From Branchiostoma floridae (taxonomy: Eukaryota > Chordata > Leptocardii > Amphioxiformes > Branchiostomatidae): 64,000 nucleotides of DNA. A program made the translations under genes and the position numbers. Of this stretch, positions 1 to 13,400 are shown piece by piece. Within the stretch, counting starts at the first letter, position 1, and the number at the start of each line of letters is the position of its first letter. The stretch is taken from NCBI RefSeq assembly GCF_000003815.2, contig NC_049997.1, forward strand, positions 8,822,553-8,886,552, in the 5' to 3' direction. The notes under the pieces were generated by a model. That model was not told where the DNA came from and made no database searches. It saw nothing but the letters and a program-made list of their open reading frames with translations.

Positions 1-83
1 TGTGAAAATTTAGCCTTTTCTTATGTGTAATTCCCTTGTGTAGATGTATGTACATTACCAACCCAACAAGATAATGATGTTAA

Positions 84-1055
84 CCCTCAAACACCCGAGT
101 GGGGTCCATTTGGACCCCAGGCGTACATTTCGAAGTGCCATTTCAACATTTTTGATCTAAAGAAAAAATCCTTCCGTGACTTTGTCGGTCAATATGTCTT
201 ATACCTTCTCCTAAGTTGTCGCAAAGATTGGTACAATAATGTGGAAATTATAAAGAAAGTTTGTGTTCAGTCCCTCTGGGGTCCAAACGGACCCCAGCAA
301 AAATGTGCAGTTTTTAAAACAAACTTTGGGGGCAAACTCATTAACCACTTATAGTTTGACTACCAAACTTTTAGACGATATTGAGAATGTAAACCTAAAT
401 CCTAACAAAAATTTCTGTGTCATCAACATGTAATGTGGAGACATTATGACATCATTTACCTAATCAGGGCCGTCATCTTGGATTTTGAACAACGACGTCA
501 TGAAATTAGCATAAATTATAAATTCTAAGTCATGAAAATTACATTGAATTTCATAGAATTTAATTGTTGTCAGAAAACAGGTGTAGTTTACCAAGAAAAC
601 CTTCTTTAAATTGAAATTGTCAAATTTTGGCAAAAATATGCCTGTTAGAATATGGTTGCCATGGCAACCCTCCAAAATAATAAACTTACTTTATTGACCA
701 AAAACTTTTGCGAACAATATTTTGTGATAAGTTACCGAGTTTTGTAGCTTTAGCTCTAACCGTTCATGAGTTATTCGACATAAATGTTGCTGAGTGCCTC
801 AAAATTCCCCTATCTGGTCCGAATAGGTTTAGTGCAAAACGTGGTCCTTCTGAACTTTTGCATAAATTATGATAATGAGTTGGAATTAGCAACATCTTAA
901 CATCTCAAAATCTTCCTCTTACATTGACGAAGCAATGTATATACAATGATCGCCGATAAGAAATGGTACTGAGACTTTATGAACAAAACATTTTGGGGTC
1001 CGTTTGGACCCCACTCGGTCATTTTAGTCGCAAAAAAAGGTCGGCTGCTTGAGGG
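84..1055. mobile_element. piggyBac-like MITE 1 (TTAA-flanked)
   Basis: Terminal inverted repeats CCCTCAAACA / TGCTTGAGGG, flanked by TTAA on the left and TTGA on the right. Subterminal palindromes GGGGTCCATTTGGACCCC and GGGGTCCGTTTGGACCCC sit near both ends. No transposase is visible. It shares internal sequence (AGAAAAAATCCTTCC, GTTGCCATGGCAAC, ATAAACTTACT) with the elements at 10605 and 57458, so all three are one family. Open frames inside it are not genes. Confidence 0.75.
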
Positions 1056-1477
1056 TTGATATTATCTCTGTATAACGGACATTCTAGATCAGAGGGTACT
1101 TCATTAATTCCCTGTTGATAATGCCTTCTGACCTTCATTCCAATTGAAAAAACGTAAAGAGAAAAACGTAATGTCTTTTTTCCCCAGCCGAGGTAATTGG
1201 CTTAACAAATGGTCATCATCGGTTCACTAATGGACACTTGGATCAATCACGTACGAGCGGAGGGTGCGAAATCACCCCTAAGTGCCCTCGTTAAATCCAA
1301 ACAGCCAACGTCCAGTATCACATGTGCTGACCACTCTACATAAGCATTTTTTTTTTCTATTGTGCTTTTTGACAGACGAGGACAATGTGGTACTGCACTC
1401 AAGTTTTGTAACTTATATTAACAGTGCCACATACATGGTACAGACAGAAGGTACCCATTTTTACACCTGGGTGAAGT

Positions 1478-1602
1478 GAGGAAGATCGTGTAAAGTGCCT
1501 TTCCCAAGGGCACAACGTCGGGGCGGGGCACGGCGGGGATCGAACTCAGAACCTCTAGGTTCCGAGCCGAACGCTCTACTAGTTACGTCACGCCCGACGC
1601 CA
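1478..1602 (-). mobile_element. tRNA-derived SINE fragment
   Basis: Read on the minus strand, 1602-1535 gives a tRNA-like head with box A (TAGTAGAGCGTTCGGCT) and box B (GAGTTCGATCCCC), followed by a body containing GTGCCCTTGGGAAAGGCACTTTACACGATC. No cloverleaf good enough for a functional tRNA. Confidence 0.6.
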
Positions 1603-2708
1603 CGTAAGCATTCCTCCCAGACATTAATAACTAGCTGAACAAAAGCAGCCTCTCTCACGAGCCTTCTTTTCCGGCGGTCATTCTGATTACAGTATTTCAG
1701 TAACTCCGGATGTTAACCGGCTGGCTATCGGGAGCTCGTCGTGATGTCTACGGTGCTGGAAGAGTAGTACGCCCGCCAAATTCGCTAGCGCACACCGGGA
1801 CAGCTTGTGCGGTGTTGGGCTTAGTAGCCTAGCCTCCTTCACCGAAATCTCTGGGGGCATTGGTGTAAATTGTAAGACCACCTACAAGCTCCCCGGTATA
1901 TATTCCTTTACTGGCATATATTTTGGGGGGAATATATACTATTTTCCTGTCATATATTCTTTTCCCGGCATATTTTCCTTTCCCGGTATATTTCCTTTCC
2001 CGTTGTTTTCCCGGTTAAAAATCGCGAATCGACCACCGTCACCTCCCCGAAAACCACCCCACAAAACTTTACGCCCATGCCCTTAGGGAGGCCGGTGAAG
2101 AAGGCTATTAGTTACCGTGCTACTTTTATGTAACACCCTGACGTGTGAAACTCCTACTGGGTTCAAAAGTAAAGCCCGGCGGCTTTTACCGCAGTGCAGA
2201 TAAGAATGATTACCGGCAAAGAGCTTCCTTTGCCCCGAAGACAGCCTGACCAAGCCACGATAGGCTGAAGAACAGGTTATATAATGGCCCCAGCCCTATT
2301 AAAAGTGTATAGCCTATAACCCGACCACATAATATTTTCAGACGACCTTTCTGATTACTACAGTCGTTATCACTCGACGAAGAGATTGAAGAAAAAAAAC
2401 GACCCCAGTTTGCGCTTATATAGATCGGGTCAGGCCAGCAGCTCTCGAAGCACCAGATAGATACCGTGGAGCTCCCTATTCCACTACCGAGGCCACATAG
2501 ATAAAAGAAATGAATAATTCATATCTATCATCATTCCTTCATTTGCAATCCCCCACAATTGATAAGTTCCAACTTGAAGGTCAGGCAATTTTGGCGTGTC
2601 TGCGGCGTTATTGACACGTGTAGACATAACCATCAGTCTTCAATTGCCAAGCAATGAATATAATCGTACAGGTTATGTCGATCCTTTATAGCCTAGCCAC
2701 CATTCCAA

Positions 2709-3152
2709 ATGCGAGCAATTTATGCAATGATTGCGCTATGCATTTGCCGGGATGTGTCTTGGATTGAAATTCGCCCTATTAGGACTTATTTGCAGTGGAT
2801 GTCACTTGAAGACAGAAGGGAAATGTCCAGACTTTCCATGATGTACAAAATGACCAATAAACTGGTGGACGTACCAACTGATAAGTATCTAATACCAGTT
2901 CAAAAAAGAACAAGAAACCGTCATGCCTTCAAATACCAGAGTTACCGACCTAGGATTGATGTGTTCAAAAATTCGTACTTTCCCAGAACTATCGTAGAGT
3001 GGAGTTTGTTATCACCAAGTACAGTAGGGGCATCTTCTCTGGGTAGTTTTAAAGAACGCTTGCAGATACGAGCGTAGATGTGCAAAAGTTAGGGGTAACG
3101 AGTCGTTCGGTGTAATATAACCAGCTGCTGCCGCGCCGCGTGCCTGCGAAGC
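2709..3152 (+). pseudogene. 3' end of a CR1/L2-like non-LTR retrotransposon
   Basis: An open frame to 3077 encodes the C-terminal end of a LINE reverse transcriptase protein: SRLSMMYKMTNKLVDVPTDK, then a basic RTRNRHAFKYQ, then KNSYFPRTIVEWSLLS and SLGSFKERL. These are the usual last blocks (FYKI.N.LVD.., SFFPRT...WN.LP.., S...FK) of CR1/L2-type elements. The polymerase domain is absent. The 3' tail (GAAGCTGGTGTGTAA) is cut off by a MITE at about 3161. Confidence 0.7.
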
Positions 3153-3160
3153 TGGTGTGT

Positions 3161-4311
3161 AAAGGCCCCCTCTCACTTGACGTGCGGCACGCTTGCGGCA
3201 TTGCTGCGTTCGAAAACGCAGATGTACCGCCACGGAACCTAGAGGTGTCGCAAGCAAACCTAGAGGTGCCGCAAGCAAACCTAGAAGTGCCGCAAGCAAG
3301 CGCGACGTTTTTTAAAAAGTTTAAAGATAACGCAAGTGGCAAGATGCCGCAACAGTGCCGCAACAGTGCCGCAACAGTGCCGCAACGGTGCCCCAACGGT
3401 GCCCCAACAGTGCCGCCACCATGCCTCAAACAGTATCAAGGATATATTTTGCCTATTTTACACCAAGAATCAAAAGTGAACATCATTTTATCACCGAAAA
3501 ACTATTTTAGATGCATTTCTAATAATTTTACAGCGGTTTTCGATCCAGTTAAAACACTGCGAATTCCAGAAAACTTACCTTGTATCCGTATTCAGAGTTA
3601 ACTTAAAAATACATCTTTTGATTTATTTAATGGAAAGTAGGTCAGTATTTTATACTTGAAAACAAAAAATAAGTAACTGGTTTATCGATTAACCTACGGA
3701 TGTAGAGATAAAGGTTATCGTCAACGTTCAAAAAGAAATTATTTATGTTGGATGATAACGAGTTTGCGTTTGCGTTATAACGTTACAAGCTAATCATTGC
3801 TGGTAGCCTGCCACCGATAAAATACAAAATTGCAGTCATTCAGACCCATGGGCCATATTTTTCTCACTTTTTACAAATATGATAGACTTAGACATCAATA
3901 GGCTGGCAAGCCATCCGCCGACAATGAAAATACTCCGCGTCATACAAAAAAAGTATGAAATATCAAACATTTTCATTTTAGAAATTTGCAAAATTGGTGA
4001 ATAAACATATAAACATACATAATTACACATAACGTTAAATGGTACAAAACGTACACATCGAGTGAAATCTGGTATATAGTTCGTGTCCGTTCATTTGGGT
4101 CATTTCCTTTACAGTAAAAGTCTTTCAAGGTTATTTATAGCATATGTATCATATAATTCATTATCATAAGGGAAATCTTTTTCATTATAAATCTCATTTT
4201 GGGGCATTCTCATCATTTTACAGTGATTTTTAATAAATTGACAACGCTGCAATTGTCAATAACATGTTCATTTAGTCTAGAAACGCAACAGTGCCGCACG
4301 TCAGTGTGAGT
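3161..4311. mobile_element. MITE family 1, expanded or composite copy
   Basis: The left end GGCCCCCTCTCACTTGACGT and GCGGCACGCTTGCGGCATT match the intact copy at 26164. The right end is GTGCCGCACGTCAGTGTGAG. The inside contains 24-bp repeats (3235-3300) and a 12-bp array (3346-3418). Right-end assignment is tentative. Confidence 0.45.
3235..3418. repeat. Short tandem arrays, 24-bp and 12-bp units
   Basis: Three copies of CCTAGAGGTGCCGCAAGCAA, then after 45 bp at least six copies of GTGCCGCAACAG with some GTGCCCCAACGG variants. The units look like pieces of the MITE end (GTGCCGCA). Confidence 0.75.
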
Positions 4312-6887
4312 GCAAGAGTCAAGACAAAATCTAACTTTTAGCGTTGTTGAAAGCTATCTATTAATCTGTGCTATTGCAGTTCTTGGTGGTAACGTGTTTA
4401 ACTTCAAGGCATCTTTACAAAAGAATTCTCAGTTGGTTCTCGTTTTACAAAATATTTATGCTTTTCTTTTGCCAAGCTGTCACTTAATTTTTTTTCTGAA
4501 ATTGATTGGGTTTACAGAATCATAGATTGTGATCAGGCAACACGGCACTTCCAAGTGTTTTACTTGATATTTCCAGTGAAGCATATGTTGTACCTAGATG
4601 TAATTCAATGCAACATGCCTGAGGCAGTACAAGTTATCTGGATCGTTTTTGTGATTGAAAGAAAAAAGCGTCAACGATGTAGCAATGTACATATGTTATT
4701 GATGAGTACAGATGTTATTGATCACCTTGTAATTCTCTTTGACGTCGACCAGACGTACCATTCAACAACTACCACCTGTTAAAGGCTTTTGTAGCATCTA
4801 CTGAGCTGTGTGAACATGATTAGGACGTGTTAAAAGACCGAGTTAATGTAAGCTTTGACCATAAGCTCTTACATAGATGACTACCCAAAGAAACCAAGGT
4901 TGCTGACAGGATAGGTCAGGTAGCGTAGCAACGTAATTATTTGTAAATGTTTAGACTTAAGACTTGATTTGCAACATTAATGTGGATTTATATTCAAATT
5001 GTGTTAAATAACTGTTACAGGAACTTCATACTCTTTATATGTTCAACTTGGTAAGGGAGAAACCTTTATTTGGATAGATTATGCAAATCCAGGCCGAATT
5101 TACATAATCAGGTAGAAAATTGTATAACAACTTAGTGGTAAGAATGGCATGAAAATACTAGTGCCAGATGTAAATAAAGAAAGTTGAATATATCAGACAG
5201 AAATATGATAGTTTAGTTTGATATCATTGACATACTTAATGAAGAAAGTGTACGTATATAGTTTAATGAGGAAAGATATTTGCATAATAATCCCCCCCCC
5301 CAAGGACATTAGATTATAATGAATAAGTCATGCTAAAAAGAGACTAAATTTATAACTTGCATATCTTATGCCATAGACTTAAAAATTTCATTGGTGAATG
5401 ATACATCTTTCATATCTTTGACATCATTTTAAGTGATAAACCATGTAGATCTAGTGTTAACCATAGTTACTGTGCCATTGTAATATGACAAATTTACGGT
5501 ATCTTGGAATTAAAAGAATGTTTTAGAGCTTGCAAACTTACAAAATGCAAATTCAAACTGTTCAAGGCCTCTATAGAAAGATGAACTTGTGCTTTGGAAG
5601 TTCATTCCAACACCTGGGCTTGAATGTAACTTAAGGCAGCAGGCATTGTCCTTGGTTAGTCTTGTAATAATTTATCATCTGCCCTGGTCAGCCTTTTGCG
5701 TATGGAATCGACACAACAACGGTTTAATCACCGAAAAGACATGTGCAGAGTTGTAGAAGAAGAGATAAAGGTGACCGACCCATGGAACACAACACCTGGT
5801 GGATTTTATCAGATAAATTAAGTTGTTTATGCAGTGTTCTCCACTGACCCATGTATCTCAAACATCCTGGTTAACGAGTACATGAAGTCAATTTGGCAAC
5901 GTATGCCATATGAGACTAACAACAAGGTTGTAGTACAGCTGACCCTATGGCATAATAAGCTAGATATAAGAAATTGAGTTTTGTAGGATTTGAATGTACA
6001 AAAACAAAAACAAAACAGCTGTAAGAGAGACCTTGACTTCCAAAATAGTTGCTTTCGGTCCTTTTATTGTGGTTGTGTGTGTATGTGTGTGTGTTTGTGG
6101 ACAGCATAACTTGAGAAGCTGTCGATGGATCTTTGTGATGTTTGACGTCGTACTGCAAAGGAATCACCGTTATTTTTGTATCTTGTTTTCCGGACATGCT
6201 CTGCTTAGAATATGACCTTGTAAAGGTAGTTAGCCCTTAACGTTCGTAAAGAGGTAAATGTAGGTACTGGCGCCTAGGCAGCCTTTCCAGAACTCCAAGA
6301 GCCAATTTGTTTGAGCCTTTGACTGATCGTTGTTGGTTAATAATTAAATTGATGATTGGCATACCAATAATTAGGTTACAGTTGTCAAAATGAGCAGCTA
6401 TCTTCCGTGTTATGATATTTCTAACTGTTAAAATGAATGTCTCAAAAGTTTGTACATTGAATTTCTCTCATCGTATATTCTCCTCAATGAGTGCTTGATA
6501 GATTTTCTTTGCCCTCACAGCGCCAACCGAAAGCTGCCCCGGCTCATACGTTTGGAGAGAACGCACCTATACCTCATCAGAGAACGGCACATCTTCATTC
6601 ATAGCACGTGGGTATTCATCGCCGACACGCTGTAATCGATGTCAGTCCCCATCAGAGCATTCAGTTCCAAAAACGATTCCAGCTTTACTCAAGATCAAGA
6701 CCGAGACTGAACTCAAGTGGAATGCAAATTTAAAGTTCTCAGCGGGAACAAAACTTACATAACAGTGGTAAGCTTACATAACGGTCGGAGTGGCGTTGGC
6801 CGTAATTGCAGTTCTCGGAAAAGAAAGAAAGAAGGTATTGAAGTAGAAGAAGTACTTTCTGAAAGCCAAAGGATCTCGAAACTGAAG
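4312..6887. other. Upstream region of PROKR-like gene, no gene seen
   Basis: AT-rich noncoding DNA with a C-run at 5291 and a (GT)n-like run at 6071-6100. The frame from 6717 is open into exon 1. An AACAGTG/GTAAGC donor-like site at about 6766 could belong to a 5' noncoding exon, but no promoter could be fixed. Confidence 0.5.
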
Positions 6888-7468
6888 ATGGATCCAGCGC
6901 TAGAAGTGCTTTATCCTACAGAACACCCCCTCATTGAGCACAGCACGGACACCTATTCCGTACAAAGTTTCAACATGACTTATTGCCTACACTTCTTCTC
7001 CCAATTCTACAACCACACCGCTTCTGAGACGTACGGCTTTCAGGATATCCTCTCACAGATCCCGCCGTATTGCCAGCAGCTTCTACTGGAGACCGCCGCC
7101 ATGGACAGCCACGTCATGCACCAGGACTTTGAGTTTACGGACACCGATCGGGCTTCGTCGGTCATCCGAACAGTCCTGGGTATAGTGTACTCTCTCGTCA
7201 TGGCTGTATGTGGGATCGGGAACCTGCTCCTCTTCGCAGTCATCTTCTGCTACAAGAAGAGCCGAAGCGCCACCAACATGTTGATCAGTAACCTCTGCTT
7301 TGCTGACTTCTTCGTGGCGGTGTTCTGCATCCCGCTGCAGCTGGATTACTACGTCATCAGGAACCAGGCCTGGGTGTGGGGAGGCTCCATGTGCAAGGTG
7401 GTGTCCTTCATCCGCATGATGTCACTCTACGTCTCTACCAACACGCTACTGGTCATCTCTATCGACAG
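6888..7468 (+). CDS. PROKR: PROKR-like exon 1 (N-terminus to TM3)
   Basis: Encodes the extracellular N-terminus with two N-glycosylation sequons (about N29 and N42), TM1 with GIGN (about residues 93-120), TM2 with SNLCFADFF, and TM3 ending ISID-R. The donor is CGACAG/GTCAGT, splitting the Arg codon of the DR(C) motif (phase 2). The 3' end of this exon and its donor are repeated twice more just downstream. Confidence 0.88.
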
Positions 7469-10400
7469 GTCAGTTCTACAACTCGTCTGGTTTACTTGGT
7501 TAAACTCCTTAACTTTCACTTGTAAAGTGTAACAGCTGTTCTGTCAGGAGCAACAAGTCTCTACCAACACTCGAGTACTCTCCTGGTCATCTCTATCGAC
7601 AGGTCAGTTCAACAACTCGTCTGGTTTACTTGGTTAAACTCCAAGTAAACAATTTTCACTTGTAAGGTGTGGCAGCTGCTATCTTCCAAGAGTAACAAGT
7701 GTACTCTCCTGGTCATCTCTATCGGCAGGTCAGTTCTACAACAAAGTTTGGTTTGGTTTATTTGGTTTAACTTCTTAGCTGTCAGATGTAAAGTGAATAA
7801 AGTGGCAACTTTTGGCACGTTGTTCAATACTGCTAAAACAGCACTGTTGATCTCTGACCACCCGACCCGACTTCCCACATAAACGTTATAATTAACGTTT
7901 TGCGATTCTAATTGACAGTTGTGTATATATTGTTACTCTGGGCTGTTGATTGTTTGGTTTCTCTTATTTCTTTGTTTATGCTATTTCATTCATTCATTCA
8001 TTCATTCATTCACTCATTTATTCACCATATTATTTCATAGAGAAGAATTTCAGCTGCATATCCATCTATCCCATGCTTTATGACGGTGTGCTTTTCACAT
8101 TGGTAATCATCTGTCCCATGAACTGGGTTCTTCGGTCCTTTATAGTTGATTTAGTTGACATGATGAGGTTATCTGTTTGGCCTTGGCTACGTCGTGTTTG
8201 ATCATTCAGGATGATTACATTTGATCACGGTGCACGTATTTTACGTATGGTGGTGGTTTCTGCCTTTCAAAGGATTTCCACCCGGTGATTTTAATCTTGA
8301 TCATGGAGGAATAAGGACTTTATTGGTTTCCAGGGTTACCTTTATGTACACTTCAAAGTGTAAAGTATTAACTTATTAAGTAGCTTCAACAGACGCTTCC
8401 ATATCAAGGACGTTCTCCATTTTAGTGTACGCGTGTGCAACAGAATGCATAATGGGTAATAATTCAAAGGTGAAGGTGTCTGAGACTAGGGTACCATCCG
8501 GATAGTAGTTCGCTCCTATATTCGCTTCTGCTATCTCTGGAAACACAGAGAAGCGACTGTATATAGTGTATAATGAATGTCAGAGCTAGAAGCGACTGTA
8601 TATAGTATATAATGAACGTCGGAGCGAACTACTCTTTGGATGGTACCCAGGCTAGTCTGAGACATGAATAAAACACATCTGAATATCACAATACTAATCG
8701 ATGAAATTGTCGACATCAGAACTGTTTTTTTTTATAATTTAGATATTGTAATACGTAAAATTATTGCATAGAAGACGACAAAATACACAAAAAGTAAGAA
8801 AATTCGTTCTTTATTTCGTTGAGTATCTTTCGAGCCCCGCAATGCCACAAGCGTGCCTCACGTCCGGTGAGAGTGCACATTTAGTCTTTGGCGTCCATCT
8901 ATGTACTTAGAATCGTGAACCCTCTTATTGATAGATTTAAAAAAAAGACTTAATAGCTTATTAGCCCTGGCGATACCATCTCATCATCACTTATTCAAGT
9001 CCAATTGCGTTGAAAGTAATGATTCTTTAAAAGCAGTTGGGTGCACTGTTTTCGTTGTATTTGCATGAAGGCTTATGTATGCTGAAAGGTGCGTGTGAAA
9101 AATAGAAAAAAAATGAAAACAATGAAACGTGACTCCAGCACTAAACTAAGACAAGATTTTCGACCAGTTCTATAATATAGAAACTCGAAAGCCGTGCACA
9201 AATGCCACCTGTCTTTTAACCGAACAACCTGTCTCGTTTGTTTGAACGTTTTTTTTTATTCATAAGAAGCTCAAATCGGCCCGCAGGCCGCTTCTTATTG
9301 AGGTCATTTAGTTAGATCCCCGTTTCTGGCACAACCTTATTTGAAAATCCTACGACATCAAAGTAGGACTATGTGTTCCTACCACAGATGTAAACGCATT
9401 GTCTGTGACTTAGGGCGATGTATGGTATTTCAAACCTATTGATGTTACCCGTAACCTTTAAATACCCCTGGGGCCTTGTGTTCATAATTGATAAGAAGAA
9501 CTACAATTACATCATATACCATATTTCTGCTGTATTATACACCATTTAACACGACCGCCATCTTAGAAGTGTTCCAAAATCGACCCGGTAAACGTAAATA
9601 TCCAAGTTGGTTTTGCTGTTACCCAAAGGTAGATGCTGAGGTTGTTAGTAGACCCATCCATGCGTACATGTGGTTTGATTGGATTTTGATCAAACCTAGG
9701 TCGTTCTCAACGCAAGGGTCCCTGTGAAATGTCAATCGATGCCAAGGTATTAAAAGTTTACACTGCAAGGTCAATTTGGATTGTGATTGAAAAAAACAAC
9801 AACTAAGGATTCAATATTGTCTAAATGGCCCGAAGCCAAAAATTTACAGTTTTTGTTTCTGACAAATGCAGGACCCCGTCAAATGAAGTAGCGAAGTTGT
9901 TACAACAACAAAGTTCTTTTGAGTAATGCGTTACGTGTATGAACTTTCTTTGGGAAGGTTTCCAAGAATGTTTGCCATTACTTATGATGTATGCTTGGCT
10001 AAACTCCTAGAGGAAGATATTCTAGTTTGGCAGATAGGATTTTCTGAGTCCCAAGAGTTAATTGAGTTGGCAACTTCATTTCTACCTGCATCGGGTCTAC
10101 GATTGATCTTATCATCCTTGGCAACCGTCCCAGCAAAATCCGTACTTACAATGTTAAAACTGTGCCCCCAGAAAACAAAGGACGTGCACAGAAATGTAGT
10201 TTTGTTCTAGAAAACAATATTTATGTTTTACAGTATGCGTGTGAATGATTTGTTATCTATTTTTAGCCTAGACAACCCATTTCTAATAAGCAAAAGAATG
10301 ATCTAAAACTAATCAATTATGTCATACTTAAAGACTGCACCATTCCCATCATGCATTTCACATGCGTCTGCATACAGGGAAAATGTTCAGTTCAGTTCAG

Positions 10401-13400
10401 TTGGTTTTAAAATTTTTCATCATTAATCTGTAATCAATTCTGTACCGGTTCCATGAAAATGTAATATTTTCATTTTTTAGTTTTATTTCCTTTTTTTTAG
10501 AAAATAGGACTTTTTTAGCCTCCCGTTTAAATACTGGTTATAGGTAATATTGAGATATGCAGAAAATACTGGGGTTTTACCGTTCTTGTACGTGCATGCT
10601 TTAACCCTATCCAGACTGGGCTTTTGGGGCATTCCCTGGACTATCTCATTTTGATTTTTAATTATAAATGTTCAACTTAGATGTGTTACACATTAAAGAT
10701 ATATGAAAAGAAGTTTAGTTTAGCAAGAAAATCTTAAAATCCCATTGTTTAAACCAAAATTAGTGATTTTTTGTAAAATTTGCCTTTCAGAAACCCGTTA
10801 CCATGGCAACACGAAAAATTATAAACTTACTCTATTTTTTTTTCAAATTGCTGCCAACAATATTCTAGAAAAAGTCACCAAGTTTAGTTGTTCTAGCACA
10901 AGCCGTTCGGGAGCTATAGGACGTCAAAGTTGCCGCGGGCACTTTACCCCCCCCCCCCTCCCACCCCCGGCTGGATAGGGTTAACAAATTGAATCTAAAT
11001 ACAGACAAAAGTGCCAAGGCCCAATTTGTGATGTTGGAAGATATCATTTAATGACTTACAATCCGTAACAAGCTTAATTATATTTTGTGGCGATCCATGA
11101 AATTGAATAATAAATCCATGAAATTGAATAATAAATCAATCTTTACTGCTGGATATATTAGGTAAGTAATATTAGGTACAATATTTATTGAAACGTTTCA
11201 GACAGCATCCATCGTCTTTCATCAATTCAATGAATATACAGAGATTCTACTTTATGTAAACATGTTGGTTTTGCTTTGTCTCTTCTTCTTCTTCTCCAAT
11301 CAAATAAGGTCAATGACCTGGGCCAGACAAATGACCTGGACCAGACAGCTATCACCATGGTTACCAGTAAAGATGCAGACACCCAGTGGTGTTCGGTTAC
11401 ATCAAGTAGCAAATGGCTTAGCACAGAGCTAGAGGGGTTCAGGTCACTTGGAGTAAGAATAAACATAACAGTATTTAGAGTAAGACTACAACATGTAAAG
11501 GCAAACATTATATATTTTCTTGCAAATGTCACCTTTCTTGTTATATTTATTTCTTAAATATTTCATTTATGGATGTACAGATGCCTGGTGGTGAGAAGGC
11601 AGTTTAACGGTAAGAAGACGAGGCGGAGTGTTGCTGTGGTGTTGGCGGTGGTGTGGACAGTCTCAGCCCTTGTAGCTCTCCCCTCGGCCCTCTACGCCAA
11701 GGTACGGAATCTTCCCTTTGCTATCAACTCCTGGTCACGGATTAAGAACGTTATAGAAAAGAAAAATAACACGTGTAATGTATAATAAATTGTTAGTTGA
11801 ACTACTGGTAATATCTAAGAATTTAAAAGTACCATTCTACTTTGTGAATAACAATAATAAGCCAATCTAGCTATGCATGCTCTAAAGTGTTCATTGTGTT
11901 GATGACAGGAATACGTTGTCTCGTTCTTGCATAAAATTGTTTCTTTCCTACACAAAGAGGGAATGCGTCCCATTTCCAAAAAATTTTCCATAAAAGTGCA
12001 TAGTATATAAACGGTAAAAAGTTCTTTGCTGGTGTCCTTGTTTTAGATGAAGGTTAGACATCCAGGTAATAACATACGCCAAATAGCAATTACTCAAGCA
12101 TCGGATATAACATTCGTTGCCTGGCCTTTTCCAAAATCATAATCCCGTTGCTTGAGTAATTGCTATTTGGCGTGATGTTTATATCATCATTTGACATTTA
12201 CCTAGAATAATACGAATACGAATTTTTTTTTCATATATGAAGTCATTGCATTGTAATATACATTTGTAAATAGCAACCCAGTCCCCTATAGATTTTACTA
12301 TTACGAATAGCTCACACGATGTTTATTCTGATCGGGAAGTAATCAGAAGTTGACTTTTGCCTAGACGTACATCGAAGGTTACAGATATTGACTATTATAT
12401 TCTATTCCTACAATAGATCCACCCTCAGCAGAACGGAAACAACATGTTCTGTGGGCAGGCGTGGCCTGTGAGCCAGATGTTTGCCTACAAGGCGTACTTC
12501 ATGTTCCTGATGATGATGATTATTCTATTCTATCTCTACTTTAGATCCACCCTCAGCAGAACGGAAACAACATGTTCTGTGGGCAGGCGTGGCCGGTGAG
12601 CCAGATGTTCGCGTACAAGGCGTACTTCATGTTTCTGATGGTGATTACTCTATTCTATCTCTACTCTCGATCCACCCCCAGCAGAACGGAAACAACATGT
12701 TCTGTGGGCAGGCGTGGCCGGTGAGCCAGATGTTCGCGTACAAGGCGTACTTCATGTTCTTGATGATGATTATTCTATTCTATCTCTACTCTAGATCCAC
12801 CCTCAGCAGAACGGAAACAACATGTTCTGTGGGCAGGCGTGGCCTGTGAGCCAGATGTTCGCGTACAAGGCGTACTTCATGTTCCTGATGATGATTATTC
12901 TATTCTATCTCTACTCTAGATCCACCCCCAGCAGAACGGAAACAACATGTTCTGTGGGCAGGCGTGGCCAGTAAGCCAGGTTTTTGCCTACAAGGCGTAC
13001 TTCATGTTCCTGATAATGATTATTCTATTCTATCTCTACTCTAGATCCACCCTCAGCAGAACGGAAACAACATGTTCTGTGGGCAGGCGTGGCCGGTGAG
13101 CCAGATGTTCTCGTACAAGGCGTACTTCATGTTTCTGATGATGATTATTCTATTCTATCTCTACTCTAGATCCACCCTCAGCAGAACGGAAACAACATGT
13201 TCTGTGGGCAGGCGTGGCCGGTGAGCCAGATGTTCTCGTACAAGGCGTACTTCATGTTTCTGATGATGATTATTCTATTCTATCTCTACTCTAGATCCAC
13301 CCCCAGCAGAACGGAAACAACATGTTCTGTGGGCAGGCGTGGCCAGTAAGCCAGGTTTTTGCCTACAAGGCGTACTTCATGTTTCTGATGATGATTATTC

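Noticed and set aside
460-675. Minus-strand 71-codon frame
   Set aside because: Lies wholly inside the piggyBac-like MITE at 84-1055 and is AT-rich with no recognisable domain.
1535-1602. Possible tRNA gene on the minus strand
   Set aside because: Box A and B are present, but the arms do not form a full cloverleaf and a conserved SINE body follows; called a SINE instead.
3140-3601. Open frame with repeated NLEVPQA and following TVPQ units
   Set aside because: It reads through MITE ends and two short tandem arrays; no start context, no homology, repeats are DNA-level.
9926-10210. 94-codon frame with acidic and hydrophobic stretches
   Set aside because: In intron 1 of the receptor gene, no known family, no splice or promoter context; chance length is plausible.
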